Source: Halichondria panicea
Taxonomy: Eukaryota; Porifera; Demospongiae; Suberitida; Halichondriidae
Reading direction: 5' to 3'
NCBI RefSeq assembly: GCF_963675165.1
Contig: NC_087385.1
Coordinates: 594,001 to 658,000 of the forward strand
DNA length: 64,000 nucleotides
Shown: positions 12,401-23,648 of the stretch, piece by piece
How the letters are laid out: each line of letters starts with the position of its first letter
Position numbering within the stretch: position 1 is the first letter of the stretch
Translations under genes and position numbers: made by a program
The notes under the pieces: model-generated
What the model was told of the DNA's origin: nothing
The model's database searches: none
What the model saw: the letters and a program-made list of their open reading frames with translations, nothing else

Positions 12401-12835
12401 CATCACGAAACATATCTTTCTCAATATGTGTGTCCTCATGCAGGCGTGCCAATTCCTCTTGTCTCCTCTGCCTCTCTTCAACGCTCCTCAGCTTCTCTTC
12501 AACTTCCTCCATTTCTGTTCGGACCAGTGCTTCAGGAACAAAAACTTTTCCATGTTTCGGGTTTTCACATCTGAAGTTTGAACTCAATCCAGTAAAAGTA
12601 ATAAGAAAGTCATCTCTTTGGACGGGAACATCCTACAAAATAGATGCATATTAAATAATAATGTATATGCAGAAACTTCACAGCAGACGACGGTACGTAC
12701 CGTTTCAATTCCGACGACATTCACTTTACCACCATCAGTATCGGCTGTTCCAGTCCACCTCACTGTGCCATGAATGGGAGTTTGATTCTTGTTGTTAGTT
12801 ACCACCCTGTCTCCTTTGCCAACGGTGCCAGCCAT
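9474..12835 (-). CDS. CAP-Gly/coiled-coil/protein kinase fusion lacking the protease (kinase type B)
   Basis: Exons 12701-12835, 11436-12632, 10661-10823 and 9474-10597 total 2,619 nt, one open frame of 872 residues. The first exon (start MAGTVGKGDR) supplies only the first half of a CAP-Gly. Exon 2 is a long Pro/Gln/His-rich linker ending in a CAP-Gly half (PPRYGVIRWTGRIAG), and exon 3 completes it (EDYMDGCTDG). Exon 4 is coiled coil followed by kinase: glycine loop GKGGWGEV, VAVKR lysine, HRDVSAPNVLL, DLG in place of DFG, and APEV. All catalytic positions are kept, so activity is plausible. HRDVSAPN resembles tyrosine/TKL-type loops. The CYLD protease exons are absent, and exon 3 joins the kinase exon in phase 1, exactly where the protease cassette would sit. 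The protein lacks the N-terminal CAP-Gly exon of its relatives. An unannotated upstream exon remains possible. Confidence 0.75.
10855..11400. repeat. Interspersed repeat family R1 inside an intron, with a CA microsatellite
   Basis: Intronic sequence with recognisable relatives at 53085-53610 (same orientation) and 35320-35810 (inverted). All share the block gatgcctcggtggaggtgcc, a stretch around the ctctgcagctcttctc region and a terminal purine/pyrimidine stretch. A (CA)n microsatellite lies at about 11331-11387. Copies in two introns and one intergenic site indicate a non-autonomous mobile element, class undetermined. Confidence 0.65.
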
Positions 12836-13141
12836 TACAGAAAATAGACAGTCTACGTAATTATGCCTCGAGGCGTAGCCGCATGAGGGATACGGGGATC
12901 AGGTGGAGTATACGGCACCTCGCTAATTAGATTCATAAATGAGTGGCCGTGACACCGGAAGTCACGTGGGCTAACTGGGTGTGGCACTGGTTGTCGTGGA
13001 ACACATTTTCATAGAAACAAAAATAATAAAGTGATTTGAAGTGATTGGATTGTTGGACAAGTTTACTGAATCATGGAATGAAAGAACACAACACTATTGG
13101 ATGCCTATGAATGCCGCTGAATAAATGATCCGTGGACTAGA
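12836..13141. other. Intergenic spacer
   Basis: AT-rich sequence upstream of the kinase gene, containing the small motif gcctcgaggcgtagccgcat that recurs around 52760-52850. It presumably includes the promoter of the gene at 9474-12835. No clear core element is seen. Confidence 0.35.
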
Positions 13142-13494
13142 CTGGATATTGAGCAGCAATATCTAATATGATGTTATCAAATGACACTCTGTGGGTTCTC
13201 CCACTTCTCTCTCGCCACATAAATTCATCCAAGTAGCTGGGTAGTTGATTACTGTCAACCCCCTTCATCCTCTTGAACTTCGTCTTACACCTATTCCCGA
13301 CATGTTGGGTGTGAGTTCCAGTTAAAGGATCTACAAATGTGACAGAATGGTTTACAGTGCTGTGGCTGCTTACATTTGGTAAGCTACCAACGCCATTGTA
13401 GGCTGCCCATTGATCTGAGTGAACTATTGTCCCAGGAGCTACATGTGATTGAATAATGGGCAGAAGTGTTGCTGCTGTTCGGTTAGGAACTACA
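13142..13494 (-). pseudogene. IS1016/Merlin-type transposase C-terminal fragment
   Basis: One open frame of about 117 codons without a start encodes a DDE transposase C-terminal half. Visible blocks are IVHSDQWAAYNGV (second catalytic Asp), FVDPLTGTHTQHVGN, and PSYLDEFMWRER (with the catalytic Glu), ending in a stop at 13142. This matches the ISXO2/IS1016 fold used by eukaryotic Merlin transposons. The N-terminal part, including the first Asp, is missing: the frame meets another repeat at about 13495. It is a relic. Bacterial contamination is unlikely because host-type repeats adjoin both sides. Confidence 0.7.
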
Positions 13495-13760
13495 GTAGAC
13501 TCTCGTTAATCCGGTCACCCTTGGGACCATGCAGCTTGGCCGGAATAGCGAGGTGGCTGCATCTCAGGAAATAGCCGCGGCTTAAAAACGACCTTACCTC
13601 GAATCTAATGACTACTTTTGCGGTTCTTGTCTCGAGGATAATGAAGGATAATGAATCATTTTGTTCTCTATTTAAATGTAATTCAATTTTATTTGCTAAA
13701 CCACACCCAAAACGTCATATCCGGCCGTAATACACGTATAAAAGTACATTGAAAACCTTG
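13495..13760. repeat. MITE with a pogo-like end
   Basis: Begins with cagtagactctcgttaatc, a motif resembling pogo/Tigger terminal repeats. Its body, with nggccggaatagcgaggtgg and the later cacacccaaaacgtcatatc block, recurs inverted at about 53800-54060. The match between two distant loci supports a mobile, non-autonomous element. The superfamily assignment is tentative. Confidence 0.6.
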
Positions 13761-13889
13761 TTGTCATAGCATCATCTGTCCGCACAAACTTTCTATTAAC
13801 ATATAAGTTTGCCTTGCACTAAAGCGCTAGGTTTTTGTTAGCTACAAGACTCAGAAAATACCTGAAAATCTTCTTCTTTCTAGCTAGCT

Positions 13890-14704
13890 AGCAGTAGCCT
13901 AGCCTCGACCCCAGGCCGATCCGTCTCCAATTGAACGCTAGGTCGCCTACTAGGCCTGGTATTGATTGTATTTGGGCGTGATCTGGGCGTGGTTTTTTAA
14001 TACATTGACTCGTGGTACAACAAAAAATGAATCCTCCAACAGTGGTCTTCAACAACAGCCTCTGGGGCAGTATACAGCAGGAAATACTTCCCAGAAGACA
14101 CTTCTTTGGCAGTGGCAACCAAATCTTTGTCAATTCCTTTATTGCTACTGAGGATGGCAGCAGAAACACCTCTATTGTTTAGACTCCTGATCTGGTCAAT
14201 CGTGAGTCTCATGATGAGAGATACAAGGGAAGAGACAATTAAACAAGAACAACACTTTTGTCAACAGGAGGAGCCTTGGTCCTACCTAGCTTGTAGTCCA
14301 TTAAAAAGGGTAGCAACTGATATAGCAGAGAGACTTGCCATACCCCGTTGGGAACCAGATAAACACGTCCCTTCCCTCAAACAGGAGCTTGAGAGCCTGG
14401 GCCTGTTCTGCCATGAGAGTGAGGCCATCTTGCTTCAAACAAGACAACGCGTTGCATGCCATAGCTAGCTAGCTAGCTATAAATTGAGAACATGACACGG
14501 AGCTAAATTACTGTAACTTTTACGGGAGTAAAATGCCTCTACGTACACCTTTAGTATTACAGAAAAAAAGCAGGAAACAAAATGTAAAGAATCTCTGCTT
14601 TTGTTTCCTGTTCCTGCCACGCCCAGATACAATCAATACCAGGCCGTATTTTTCAACTTCGTTCTATTAAAAAAAAATCGGCCTGGGACCGAGGCTAGCA
14701 GTAG
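13890..14704. mobile_element. TIR element carrying a RecQ helicase fragment (Mutator-like, Pack-MULE style)
   Basis: Inverted terminal repeats, left around tagcctcgaccccaggccga (about 13901) and right around tcggcctgggaccgaggcta (about 14680-14699), enclose a host-gene-like fragment. The TIR matches those of the element at 54886-55973, which has a 10-bp target duplication. The flanks here share gcagtag, an imperfect target duplication. A second block of inverted homology (caggcctggtattgattgta against tacaatcaataccaggccgt) extends the arms to about 90 bp. No transposase is present. Confidence 0.6.
13990..14468 (-). pseudogene. RecQ-type DNA helicase fragment
   Basis: Minus-strand homology to the N-terminal motor of RecQ helicases: LKQDGLTLMAEQAQALKLLF, then Walker A FPTGYGKSLCY, then a VSSLVSLIM-like motif Ia region, then IRSLNNRGVSAAILSS and a YTAPEA motif. 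The frame is broken by an insertion of two bases after the Walker A block and again before the motif Ia region, and it breaks up after PEAVVE. Only about 150 residues of a much larger enzyme are present, within the TIR element. Pseudogene. Confidence 0.75.
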
Positions 14705-15173
14705 TCTCATGAATCAGCCGCCGTTCTTTTGGAACCACCGTCTGAGCACTCTTGTCATGAAGTCATTTCAAAATGGAATGTTGATTGCTCACAAAACCAA
14801 TGGAATGTAATTAAATCGTGATCTTACGCCCACACATATTTCCTAATTGTTATACAAATCGCCAAGCGAAAGCATCTCTCTCTACTTGTGTTTTGCTGTG
14901 GTGCTAAATCTGTGCCCAAGGACCCCTGCTTGCCTTGCTTATGCTTCGTAGCAGCTTCTATGTATGAAGTGTTTACCATGCGTAATGCATGCGTATAATG
15001 ATTATCCAAATGCGTTGAGCAAAGTGCAGTTCTTTGCTGCCTCCAAGTTCATCACCTGACTGGACTTCTGCAATTTGATTGGTCAAGACGGAATTCCGTC
15101 TTGGCACATAAAACGATGACAAGAGTGCTCAGACGGTGGTTCCAAAAGAACGGCGGCTGATTCATGAGACTAG
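14702..15173. repeat. Foldback MITE with about 55-bp arms
   Basis: The left arm (14702-14758, tagtctcatgaatcagccgc at its outer end) is the near-perfect reverse complement of the right arm (about 15117-15173). The roughly 360-bp centre has no coding sequence I recognise. It abuts the RecQ-bearing element directly, suggesting nested or successive insertions at the same gcagtag target. Confidence 0.75.
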
Positions 15174-15189
15174 GCTAGCAGTAGCCATT

Positions 15190-15765
15190 TGTGAAATTGG
15201 ACACACCCTTTAATTATTCCTGTGGATGTAATGCACATGCGCGCTCATTCCCCATGTGTGATATCCAAGATCCAGATCCTCCTGGCAGAATCATTGAGGG
15301 CCTGGTAAGCCACAAAACACTACTATATAACAATATAAATATAACAATATGCATGTACACAAGTCTTTTCTTCTTAGATATTATATACACTGAACTACAG
15401 ATCCTGAAAGAATCAATTTCTTGAGGTCCTGGTATTAAAGCCACATAATACAACAATAGATGCATGTAAATAAGTCTTTTCTTCTCAGTGACTTTATATA
15501 GATAAGCTAACTTTATGAAATAATTAGTAAAATTATGCACTGCCGCTTATAATTAATTGAAAACAAAATCTTCTTCTTTGTTGCTTTCTAGATCCTTGAG
15601 GTCCTGGTATAAGCAGCCACTGTACACAACAATGATACCATAATTATACAATTGAAGTCAGTTTTAGACAGATTATTTTATACACTTTTTCCTCTTCTAT
15701 ACTTCCTCTTCTATACTTTTGAGCGAAAGCAAATCATGGCGAGAGGCATTAGCACAGCGCCAGCT
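15190..15765. repeat. Repeat family R2
   Basis: Contains several degenerate direct repeats around aagtcttttcttct and tgaggtcctggtat. The whole block is related in inverted orientation to 51625-52340 and partly to 56640-56880, sharing the gcgagaggcattagc and gaaattggacacaccctttaa ends. A non-autonomous mobile element is likely. The remaining sequence up to 15922 holds no gene I can see. Confidence 0.6.
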
Positions 15766-15922
15766 TGAACCGAGCTTGAACACTAGTTTACTTTGTAGCA
15801 TGATGATACCAGACACGCCCACCTTTAATTTCAAATATGTTAATCTCGGTTAATCTCGGTCTTAGTGGCATGCAAAAAATGTAAGAAGTATAATATACAA
15901 AATGCACAAAAAAAAATATAAA

Positions 15923-18900
15923 TCATAGAGACGGTATATGTAGCATATTGAGTTTTTCAAGTACTTGGGTCATTGATAGTCTATTGTCTGGTTGGCTCTC
16001 GACGCAAGCTGCTATGATATCGTACACTTGGTCCCACTCGCTCTTGATACGTAATAGTATTGCTCTTCTGTTCTCAGGGGAAGGCATCTCCTTGACAATG
16101 GCCTCAGCTAGGAGGTAGCCGTAACTGTACACATCAATCTTTGTAGTTTGTTTCGGAAGGGGATCGTCCAGATTAGATGGTGGGAAGGTTTCGGGGGCAG
16201 CATACACAATGGCACCAGGAGCTGCTGTCTTGCAGCTTTTAGCCAGATTGGCTGATCCAAAGTCGGATAGTTTTGCCTTCCAAACTCCTGGGTGTATTTG
16301 CTGGAGGACGTTGGGAGCACTCACATCACGGTGGATGATGGGCTCTTGATGCTCGTGGAGGTAGTGGAGGGCATAAGCCACCTCTCGAAATATCGATAAC
16401 AAAGCATCTTTTTGGAAATTGACAATTTTCCTTTCGTACGCAGATCGAAGGTCTGTGTCAAGAAACTCCAGGACAAGCAGAGGTGAGTCAGTACCTCTCT
16501 CCACACCAGCGTCCACTACAGCAGCAATCAGTCGCACCAGGTTGGGGTGTTGAACATGAGCCATGATTCGAATCTCTCTTTTGAGCAGGTCAATCGTGTT
16601 TGTGGAGTATTTTTTCATGTGCAGACTTTACTGCTACTTGCTGACCACGGAACAACCCTCGACACACTGATCCCCAAGCACCATGTCCTAGGTTGTCTTG
16701 TAACACAACTTCTTGTCTTCTTACATTCCACGAGTCTTGGTCTAGTCGCGGAATTTGCAGCTTAGAAAACTTTGACTGACTTTCTGCCACCTCGAGCCTT
16801 CGTTGCATGTCCTGAGCCTGCTGTTGAAAGTATTGCTTTTGCCTTTCTAATTGTTGCTTTTCTCTTCTTTGATGCAGTATTTGCTCTTCTTTCTCAGCCA
16901 TTTCTTGAGAGGTGGTACGTTCTCGCTCATTGTATTGTTGTAACTCAGCTTCCAATAGTTGAGAATGTTCAGCCTGATCGATTTCGATTTTCTGTTGAAG
17001 ATTTCTGTTTTTTTTTTGAAGAGAAGTGATTTCTTGTTTAAGTTCCTCAATGACGGCATCTTTGCTCTCCATTGGCTTGGGTACTGTTGAGACAATACCT
17101 ATACACATGTAAAAAAAGTAATGTGTTGAATGAACACTTACCTTCACTGACAATTGAGCAAGGCTCTCCATACATGGCGACATCAGGCTGAACATACACA
17201 CACATGTAGATGTCTTGAGTGAACCGTCGGACCAACTCAACTCTGGTGGTGTACTGAACAGCTTATCCCTGCCTCTGACACCACTGTACACCCACTCATT
17301 CAGCTCACGAGTGCAGTCAGTCACACATGGAATGTTGTACGTGTCATCTGTAAACATAAACATGTTTTTAAGTATGTAAACAAGACTCAATTTGTGCAGG
17401 CTGACTCACATTGCTTGTCTGCCATGCTGTCAAAGAAGATCCACTTCTTCTGAATCTCATCCCTTGGGTCTCTAGTGAAGCAGACGTAGTGACTGGTCTC
17501 AATGCAGATCACAGAGAGAAGGTCCAACTCCGCCAGACCAGGATCATCCGTAGCAATGGCAACAGTAACAGTTAGCATATGAATAGCTCTGTCCTTGTAA
17601 GAGGGGTTGCGATGGAAGAGGTCAGAGCAGCGCTGACAGTAGTGGGTAAACTGCTGCTGACTGAGAGGACCACAAATCTCACACTTGATAACTGACTCCT
17701 CCCCACAGGAATGACAGGGTGGAGCTGGAGCTGTGATGGGAGAATATGTATGATGATACTCAAACACTTGTATAAGACAAAGACACACTATTACCTTTTT
17801 TGTATGTGTCAGTCAACTCTCTGATGTCCAGTTTCAGCTCTGGAACAATCCTCTTGTATGTTTGAAACTCTCTTCCAAACCGAGGAACTTGAAGCAGAAG
17901 CTTCGAGGGAACCTGAAAAACAGTTGAATATTGAGCTAACTACTTTGAGGGTGCATAAATTGAATCGTACCTTTGTGAATGAGATGTGTTGCTCTAGGAA
18001 CATTCTCCTGAGTAGATCTCCCACAGTGGATAGTCTGAGGTTTGGGTCACGCTCCACAAACAGTTCGACAAAGAACTCTTGCTCCACACCAAACGGACGT
18101 CTGCATAAATTTAGACGTGCATCAGTGTACACACAATATTAGACATACCTAATGGAGATGAATGGCGTCGTGTGTAGCATGTGTTTGAAGAGCATGTTCA
18201 GAAACTCCTCAGGATCTGTATACAGGGAACATCATACAGTCAATGTACACTATAAACTGTCAATACCTTTCTCCTTCTCAGTGATTCCCTCCATCTTCCC
18301 GAGTTCTTCCAGAGCATTTCTCATCTTCATCACTGACTCAAACCTCACCACACCATCCTGAAACAGATACCATGTTTGTTATATATATAATTAGAGATTA
18401 ACGACAATAATAAAATTTTAGTACTTTCTGAGAGGATTGACGATTCCCTTCCACAGTAGGTTGGCAACATGTTTCCTGTTTTGATCGATGGATTGGTCTG
18501 GGTCCAGGAACATTGTGTCAAAGACATCACTGAGGGCAAACAGACCAAATATAGTGGAGTCCAGGTAGCAGGAGTTCTGGTGACCTTGGATACCACGGCT
18601 GTTTCCAATGTACCTCATCATTTGCTCAGTGGGATCATTAATGAACTGATCTGTTTGCTCCTCCATTGGGACCTGTACATCTATAGACAAAAGTTATGTT
18701 GAACACACCTAGCTGTAATTTTAAGAATGGGTAAAGGAGGCCATACCAAACGTACATGCATGTGCAAATGTGCGTATGTATATACATGCATGTACATGTA
18801 CACGCTACTACGTGTTTTAGTGTACAATATTTTAATGCACACTCACGATTCCCCAGTGATGATGCAGCATGTCCAGCTTGTAGTCCAAACCTTTCATCAG

Positions 18901-20150
18901 GACGGAGGCTAGCCAGTGGGAAATACAACCCATGACCAAAGGTACAGGTGAAGTGCTTCTCTCCTGTAGTTGTGAACGTTCCATCAGTGCAACCATCCAT
19001 GTAGTCCTCCTGTGAGGAAATGAAAAAATTGTTCAGCAAAATAATTATTGCTACTCACTAGTTCAATCCCAGCCACCTGACCATCTACTCCAGCTACTCT
19101 GCCAGTCCACCTGATCACTCCATAGTGTGGTGGGTCATTGGGATTTATAGTTGCCACTTGAACAGTTGAACCCACTGCCAGATTGTAGGGGTTAGAGTTT
19201 CCTACTGAGGCATTGTACTCTTGAGGTACTTGTGGTGGAATGTTTCGATGGTGCCCACCAGGAGTGTCATGATGAGGTGGATTTCCATGTGCCTGATTGT
19301 TTAAAGGCGGGTGGATGGTATTTGGATAATTACCAAAATCTTGACCAGATGGTTGCGCCTGATACTGGTTAGTTTTCCCCATATTCTGAGCACCAGGTTG
19401 TTGTGGGTACAAAGGGTTGCCTTGCCATTGGTTTTCTTGAAGCGGCTGATTCGATAGGTCATTTCGTTGACTTGAATATTGATCCACTATTTTCTTGTCA
19501 GCATAGTTTTGACCCCAAATGTCAGTGTTAACATAAACTGACTCTCCAGTGTTTTGTGGGGTCATTTGGTTGACTGTTCACTCGTCTCATGTCATGCTGT
19601 GGTTGTGGTGGCTGGACATTCTCTGGTCTTGTGTTACCCTGTTGGGGTGGATATCTTGAATCATGGGTCTGCCCAATATTCCTGTGTGGGTCTTGATCTT
19701 GGGAGGCTTGGGGGGGTGGGGATAAGTTGGTGGGTAACCTCCATGTCCCCCATGACCCCTTTGTTGCTGGTGGGCCCTCTCATGATCGACTGGAACATTT
19801 GCAGCAGCTCCTTCGTTCTGACGATTGTGACGTGGTACTGGATCAGGTATGGGCTCATACGTGGGATCACTTCCAGGATGCCATGAATGTTGTTTCTGAA
19901 TTAGATTTTCTCTTCCTTGTTCAGTGTTAGTGCTGGCAAGGTCTTGTCTTTTTTTTGCTGCTTCAAAAGCTTCCATTGCCTCTTGCATGCTGAGCAGAAG
20001 CTCTCATTAGGTGAAAGTGCACCTTTTACTTCTCTGAGTTCCGGATTTAACGTAGATCTAGTCTATTTCCTCTTTTCTCTTTTCTAGTGTTCTCTTCTGC
20101 AGCTTTTCTAGCTTTTCCTCCACAGTTTCCATTTCTTTACCTATAGCTCA
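15923..20150 (-). pseudogene. CYLD-coiled coil-kinase pseudogene, 5' truncated
   Basis: A paralogue of the intact fusion at 26166-31138 that has lost exons 1-2 and carries several lesions. A two-base deletion lies near 19570 in the long linker exon. Frame breaks and stops fall between about 19990 and 20100. A net 7-base loss near 17235 destroys the last protease exon (TPPELSW where sisters read TPPRELPEL). A frameshift near 16600 is followed by TGA between the kinase lysine and helix C. The core protease exons at 17415-18690 stay open, with Cys box GIQGHQNSCYLDS and His box ETSHYVCF. Kinase motifs HRDVSAPNVL and DFG survive, with one codon deleted after NVL. The region from the broken exon to the neighbouring kinase gene at 20257 is a recombination junction. 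Confidence 0.8.
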
Positions 20151-20256
20151 ATCGCTTGCTCTATTACCAGCCCCTCTCGCAATAATTATTAGTTTCACAA
20201 TAAAATGTACAATGTATAATAATATCGGGTACACTCATACAAAAATAAGGTTCTAA

Positions 20257-23200
20257 CTAAATTTTAGGCATTTTGTCATCTTTTAATATGTTCAGAACTT
20301 GAGCCATAGTTGGTCGGTGGTCGGGGCTCTCTTGAGTGCAGTTAGTAATCAGATCGTGGAATTTTGGATAGTCTTTTTCGACTTCTTTAAGCATGCTCCA
20401 GTAATTTTTTACTGCTGGAAATGTGCTAGTGATGACCTCACATAACAAAACACCGTAGCTGTACACATCAATCTTTGTTGTTTGTGGAATTTGTTCTTGT
20501 TTTGGATTGTAAGCTCGAGGTATCACTTCAGGGGCTGAATAAAGTACGCATCCTTCACCACTAGTCTGAGCATGCTGTAGGAAGTTGGCTGAGCCGAGGT
20601 CAGAGACTTTCCCCTTCCACTGGTGGTTGGGCATTCGCTGGAGTAGGACGTTGGGAGCACTCACATCACGGTGGATGATGGGATCGTAGCGCTGGTGCAG
20701 GTAGTTCAGAGCTAGGGCAATGTCCATGAAGATCGAGGGGCGGTTTCCTGGGTTCAGTTGCTTTCGTTCGTACGCTTGTCGGAGATTCATATCCAGACGC
20801 TCGGTAACGAGGGTAGGAGGGGATTTATTGTTTTGCTCATCAAAAATAGCACCAATGAATTGCACAAGGTTTGGGTGTCGCACTTCAGCCAATAACTTCA
20901 TTTCTCTCTCCATTTTCTCAATAAAAATTGGGTATTCAATTTCTTCGTGTAGTCGCTTGACCGCCACGCTCACTGTTCCCTCCAGCACCTCCCCCCACCC
21001 TCCTTTGCCAATTCTCCTGCCAATGATCACTCTGTTGGCCGGAATCCTCCACACCTCTGTGTTGTGTGCTGTCAACTCTTTCGTCTTGCCTTCTAATTCA
21101 AGTCGCCCAGCCATTTCTCGCTCTTCTACCAGCTGGGCTCTGTCGGATGCCCTCTGTCGGTCTCCTTGAAGTTGTTGTATTTGCTTTTCTTTCTCGGCTA
21201 TTTTTTGAGAAGTGGTACGTTCTCGCTCATTGAATCGTTGTAACCTAGCTTCCAATAGTTGGATATGTTGAGACTGCTCAGCCTGATTGGTTTTGATTCT
21301 CTGTTCAAGGTTTCTGTTTTCTTGTTTAAGCCCCTCAATGATATCATCTTTGTTCTCTTTGGGCAGAGTCGGGACAACACCTATATAGAGAAATTACATA
21401 ACATGTCAGTGTATCATGTACATAATTATATAGGCACACTCACGATTCCCTACTGATGATGCAGCATGTCCAGCTTGTAGTCCAAACCTTTCATCAGGAC
21501 GGAGGCTAGCCAGTGGGAAGTACAACCCTTTACCATAAGCACAGGTGAAGTGCTTCTCTCCTGTAGTTGTGAAAGTTCCATCAGTACATCCATCCATGTA
21601 GTCCTCCTGTGTAATTATCATAATTAGAGCTGGAACATTTTGTAGGTATTTTAATTTGTCTGGTGGACACAACGTCATTGCAGCAGTAGCCACAGCCTGA
21701 GACACCAAATAAAAAACCCGTCAAGTCAGTTCAAATGGCTCATACCAAATATAATGGTTGTGGTGGCTGGACACCCTCTGGTCTTGTGTTGCTATGGTGT
21801 GGTAGATCCAGATCATGGTTCTGCCCAGTACCTCTGTGTGGGTCAGATTGATCTGTGGGGGGTTGGGAATAGTTTTGTGGGTAACCTCCAGGTCCCCCTT
21901 GTTGCTGCCCTTGTTGCTGATGTACCTTCTCATGATCGACTGAATTTGCAGCAGCTCCTTCATTCTGACGTGGTACTGGATGGGGTCTAATTCCGTCATC
22001 AGGTATGGTCTCATACGTGAAATCACTTCCAGGATGCCATGAATGTTGTTTCTGAAGTTGATTTTCTCTTCTTTGTTCAGCGAGGTCTTGCTCTTTTTTT
22101 ATTGCTTCTTCAAAAGCTTTTAGTGCTTCTTTCTGAGCGGACAAATTAATGCTCTTATCAAGTGGAATTCGAAGTGCACTCTTTAGTTTCGGATTCGAGG
22201 TATTTCCTCTGTTCTCTTTTCTAGCGTTTTCCTCCGCAGCTTTTCTTTTGGCCTCCTTTCTCTTAGCCTCTTCAGCATCCTTCAAAACCTTTTTCTGCTC
22301 TGCTATAAACTGTCTCTCAGTCTTGCCCTCCTCTCGTGCAACAGCTGCTGGGTCTATAAGGTCAACATCTCTAGCTGGGGGTGTGCGAGTGTTGGCCAAG
22401 TCCTCTCTGAACACAAGGTGCTCGGGGACCACCAAACGATGACCAGATTTAGCCTTAAATAAGTGAAGTATTCCTGTCAATGCTTTAGGGAAGAGATTAG
22501 TGACAGCAACCCAATCCTGTGAAATTAAAGAGTCATATTAATGAACGGAATAGCTAGTTGACATAGCACTCACTGTTTCAATCCCTATGTGGTTGGTGTC
22601 CATTGTTCTAGTGTGTACATCTCTACCAATCCAGCGAACAGTTCCACCCATGGGTTCTTTCTTCCTGTTGTAGACCACCACACGATCGTTGATCTTGAAG
22701 CGAGAGGGCATATCGACAGATGACCCTTGGATGACATCGATGATTTCCGGCAAAGAAGCTATTAGCACTTGGTGCAATGTAGCGCGTGCAGCTAGCTTAT
22801 CCAGAGACACAAAGAGACCACGGTCTTTATCACACTCAAAATATCTGTATCCCCTATAGAAACCATCAGTGCTGCCTTTTCCAAGGTAACGAGAATCCTG
22901 TGGGAATCATGGTTAATTAACACATGTATTATTGGTTGATACTTCATATAAGACCCCACGAAAGATGCTGAGTTAGCATTCCTAGGTTCCCACTGTTGTA
23001 TAGTTCCTAATACCTTGATCTCCACTCCAAAGTTTATCCCTGGTAATGACCCCACAGGTCCAACATATCTCACTGCACCAGCAGACCAGGTGGGTACAGG
23101 TGTGGGGAGCTTGACATAGACCAGGTCACCTTTCTTCAGCCTGCCACCCCATTCTAGTTTACTGTACTCAGAGAACACAGTGAATCGATTGTATGGCTTC

Positions 23201-23517
23201 TCAATAGCTTCCAAAAGGTGCAGCGCTTTGCCATTCAGTAGAGAAACATACTCATCGTGTTCACCACCATACAGTGTGACACTGGTGTCTTTTATGGAGC
23301 GAAAGTTGTGAGGTGGTCTTCCATCATAGCGTACTGACCACTCTTGATCTTGTTGGGGAATCTGAGTGAGCAGTTCACCTCGGAACACTTGAACAGGTTT
23401 TGGATTTGGACCACTTGCAAAAGAACCTACTAGGAAAGTCATGATTTTCCCTGGAGCCTTCTCTCCATACACATCCTTCATTAGTATGTAGAACTGGTAG
23501 TCTGGAATTTTGGCCAT
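20257..23517 (-). CDS. CAP-Gly/coiled-coil/protein kinase fusion lacking the protease (second copy, kinase type B)
   Basis: Exons 23014-23517, 22574-22897, 21746-22516, 21444-21606 and 20257-21380 join to 2,886 nt, one frame of 961 residues. Exons 1-2 give a complete first CAP-Gly (GAVRYVGPVGSLPG then YLGKGSTDGF). Exons 2-3 give a degenerate second one. The third has lost its first half because exon 3 ends early (QPPQPLYL) before the CAP-Gly segment, leaving only EDYMDGCTDGTF. The last exon is coiled coil plus kinase, almost identical to 9474-10597 (GKGGWGEV, VAVKR, HRDVSAPNVLL, SDLGSAN, APEV). The start MAKIPDYQFY agrees with sister genes. The protease cassette is absent but the join is in phase. 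The start lies 132 bp from a PIGU stop codon, so its promoter probably overlaps the PIGU 3' end. Confidence 0.8.
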
Positions 23518-23648
23518 GATCAGCTTATTAATTATATTCTCTGAGCCATTTATCATGGAGCTGAGGTGGTAATTATAAACCTCACCCACTTTTATGACTG
23601 CAATTATTAAATACAGAATGTGGATATTCATGAATTCCTAGTTAGCTC

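Noticed and set aside
13142-13494. Bacterial contamination
   Set aside because: The fragment is flanked directly by repeats that recur elsewhere in the window, so it belongs to this genome.
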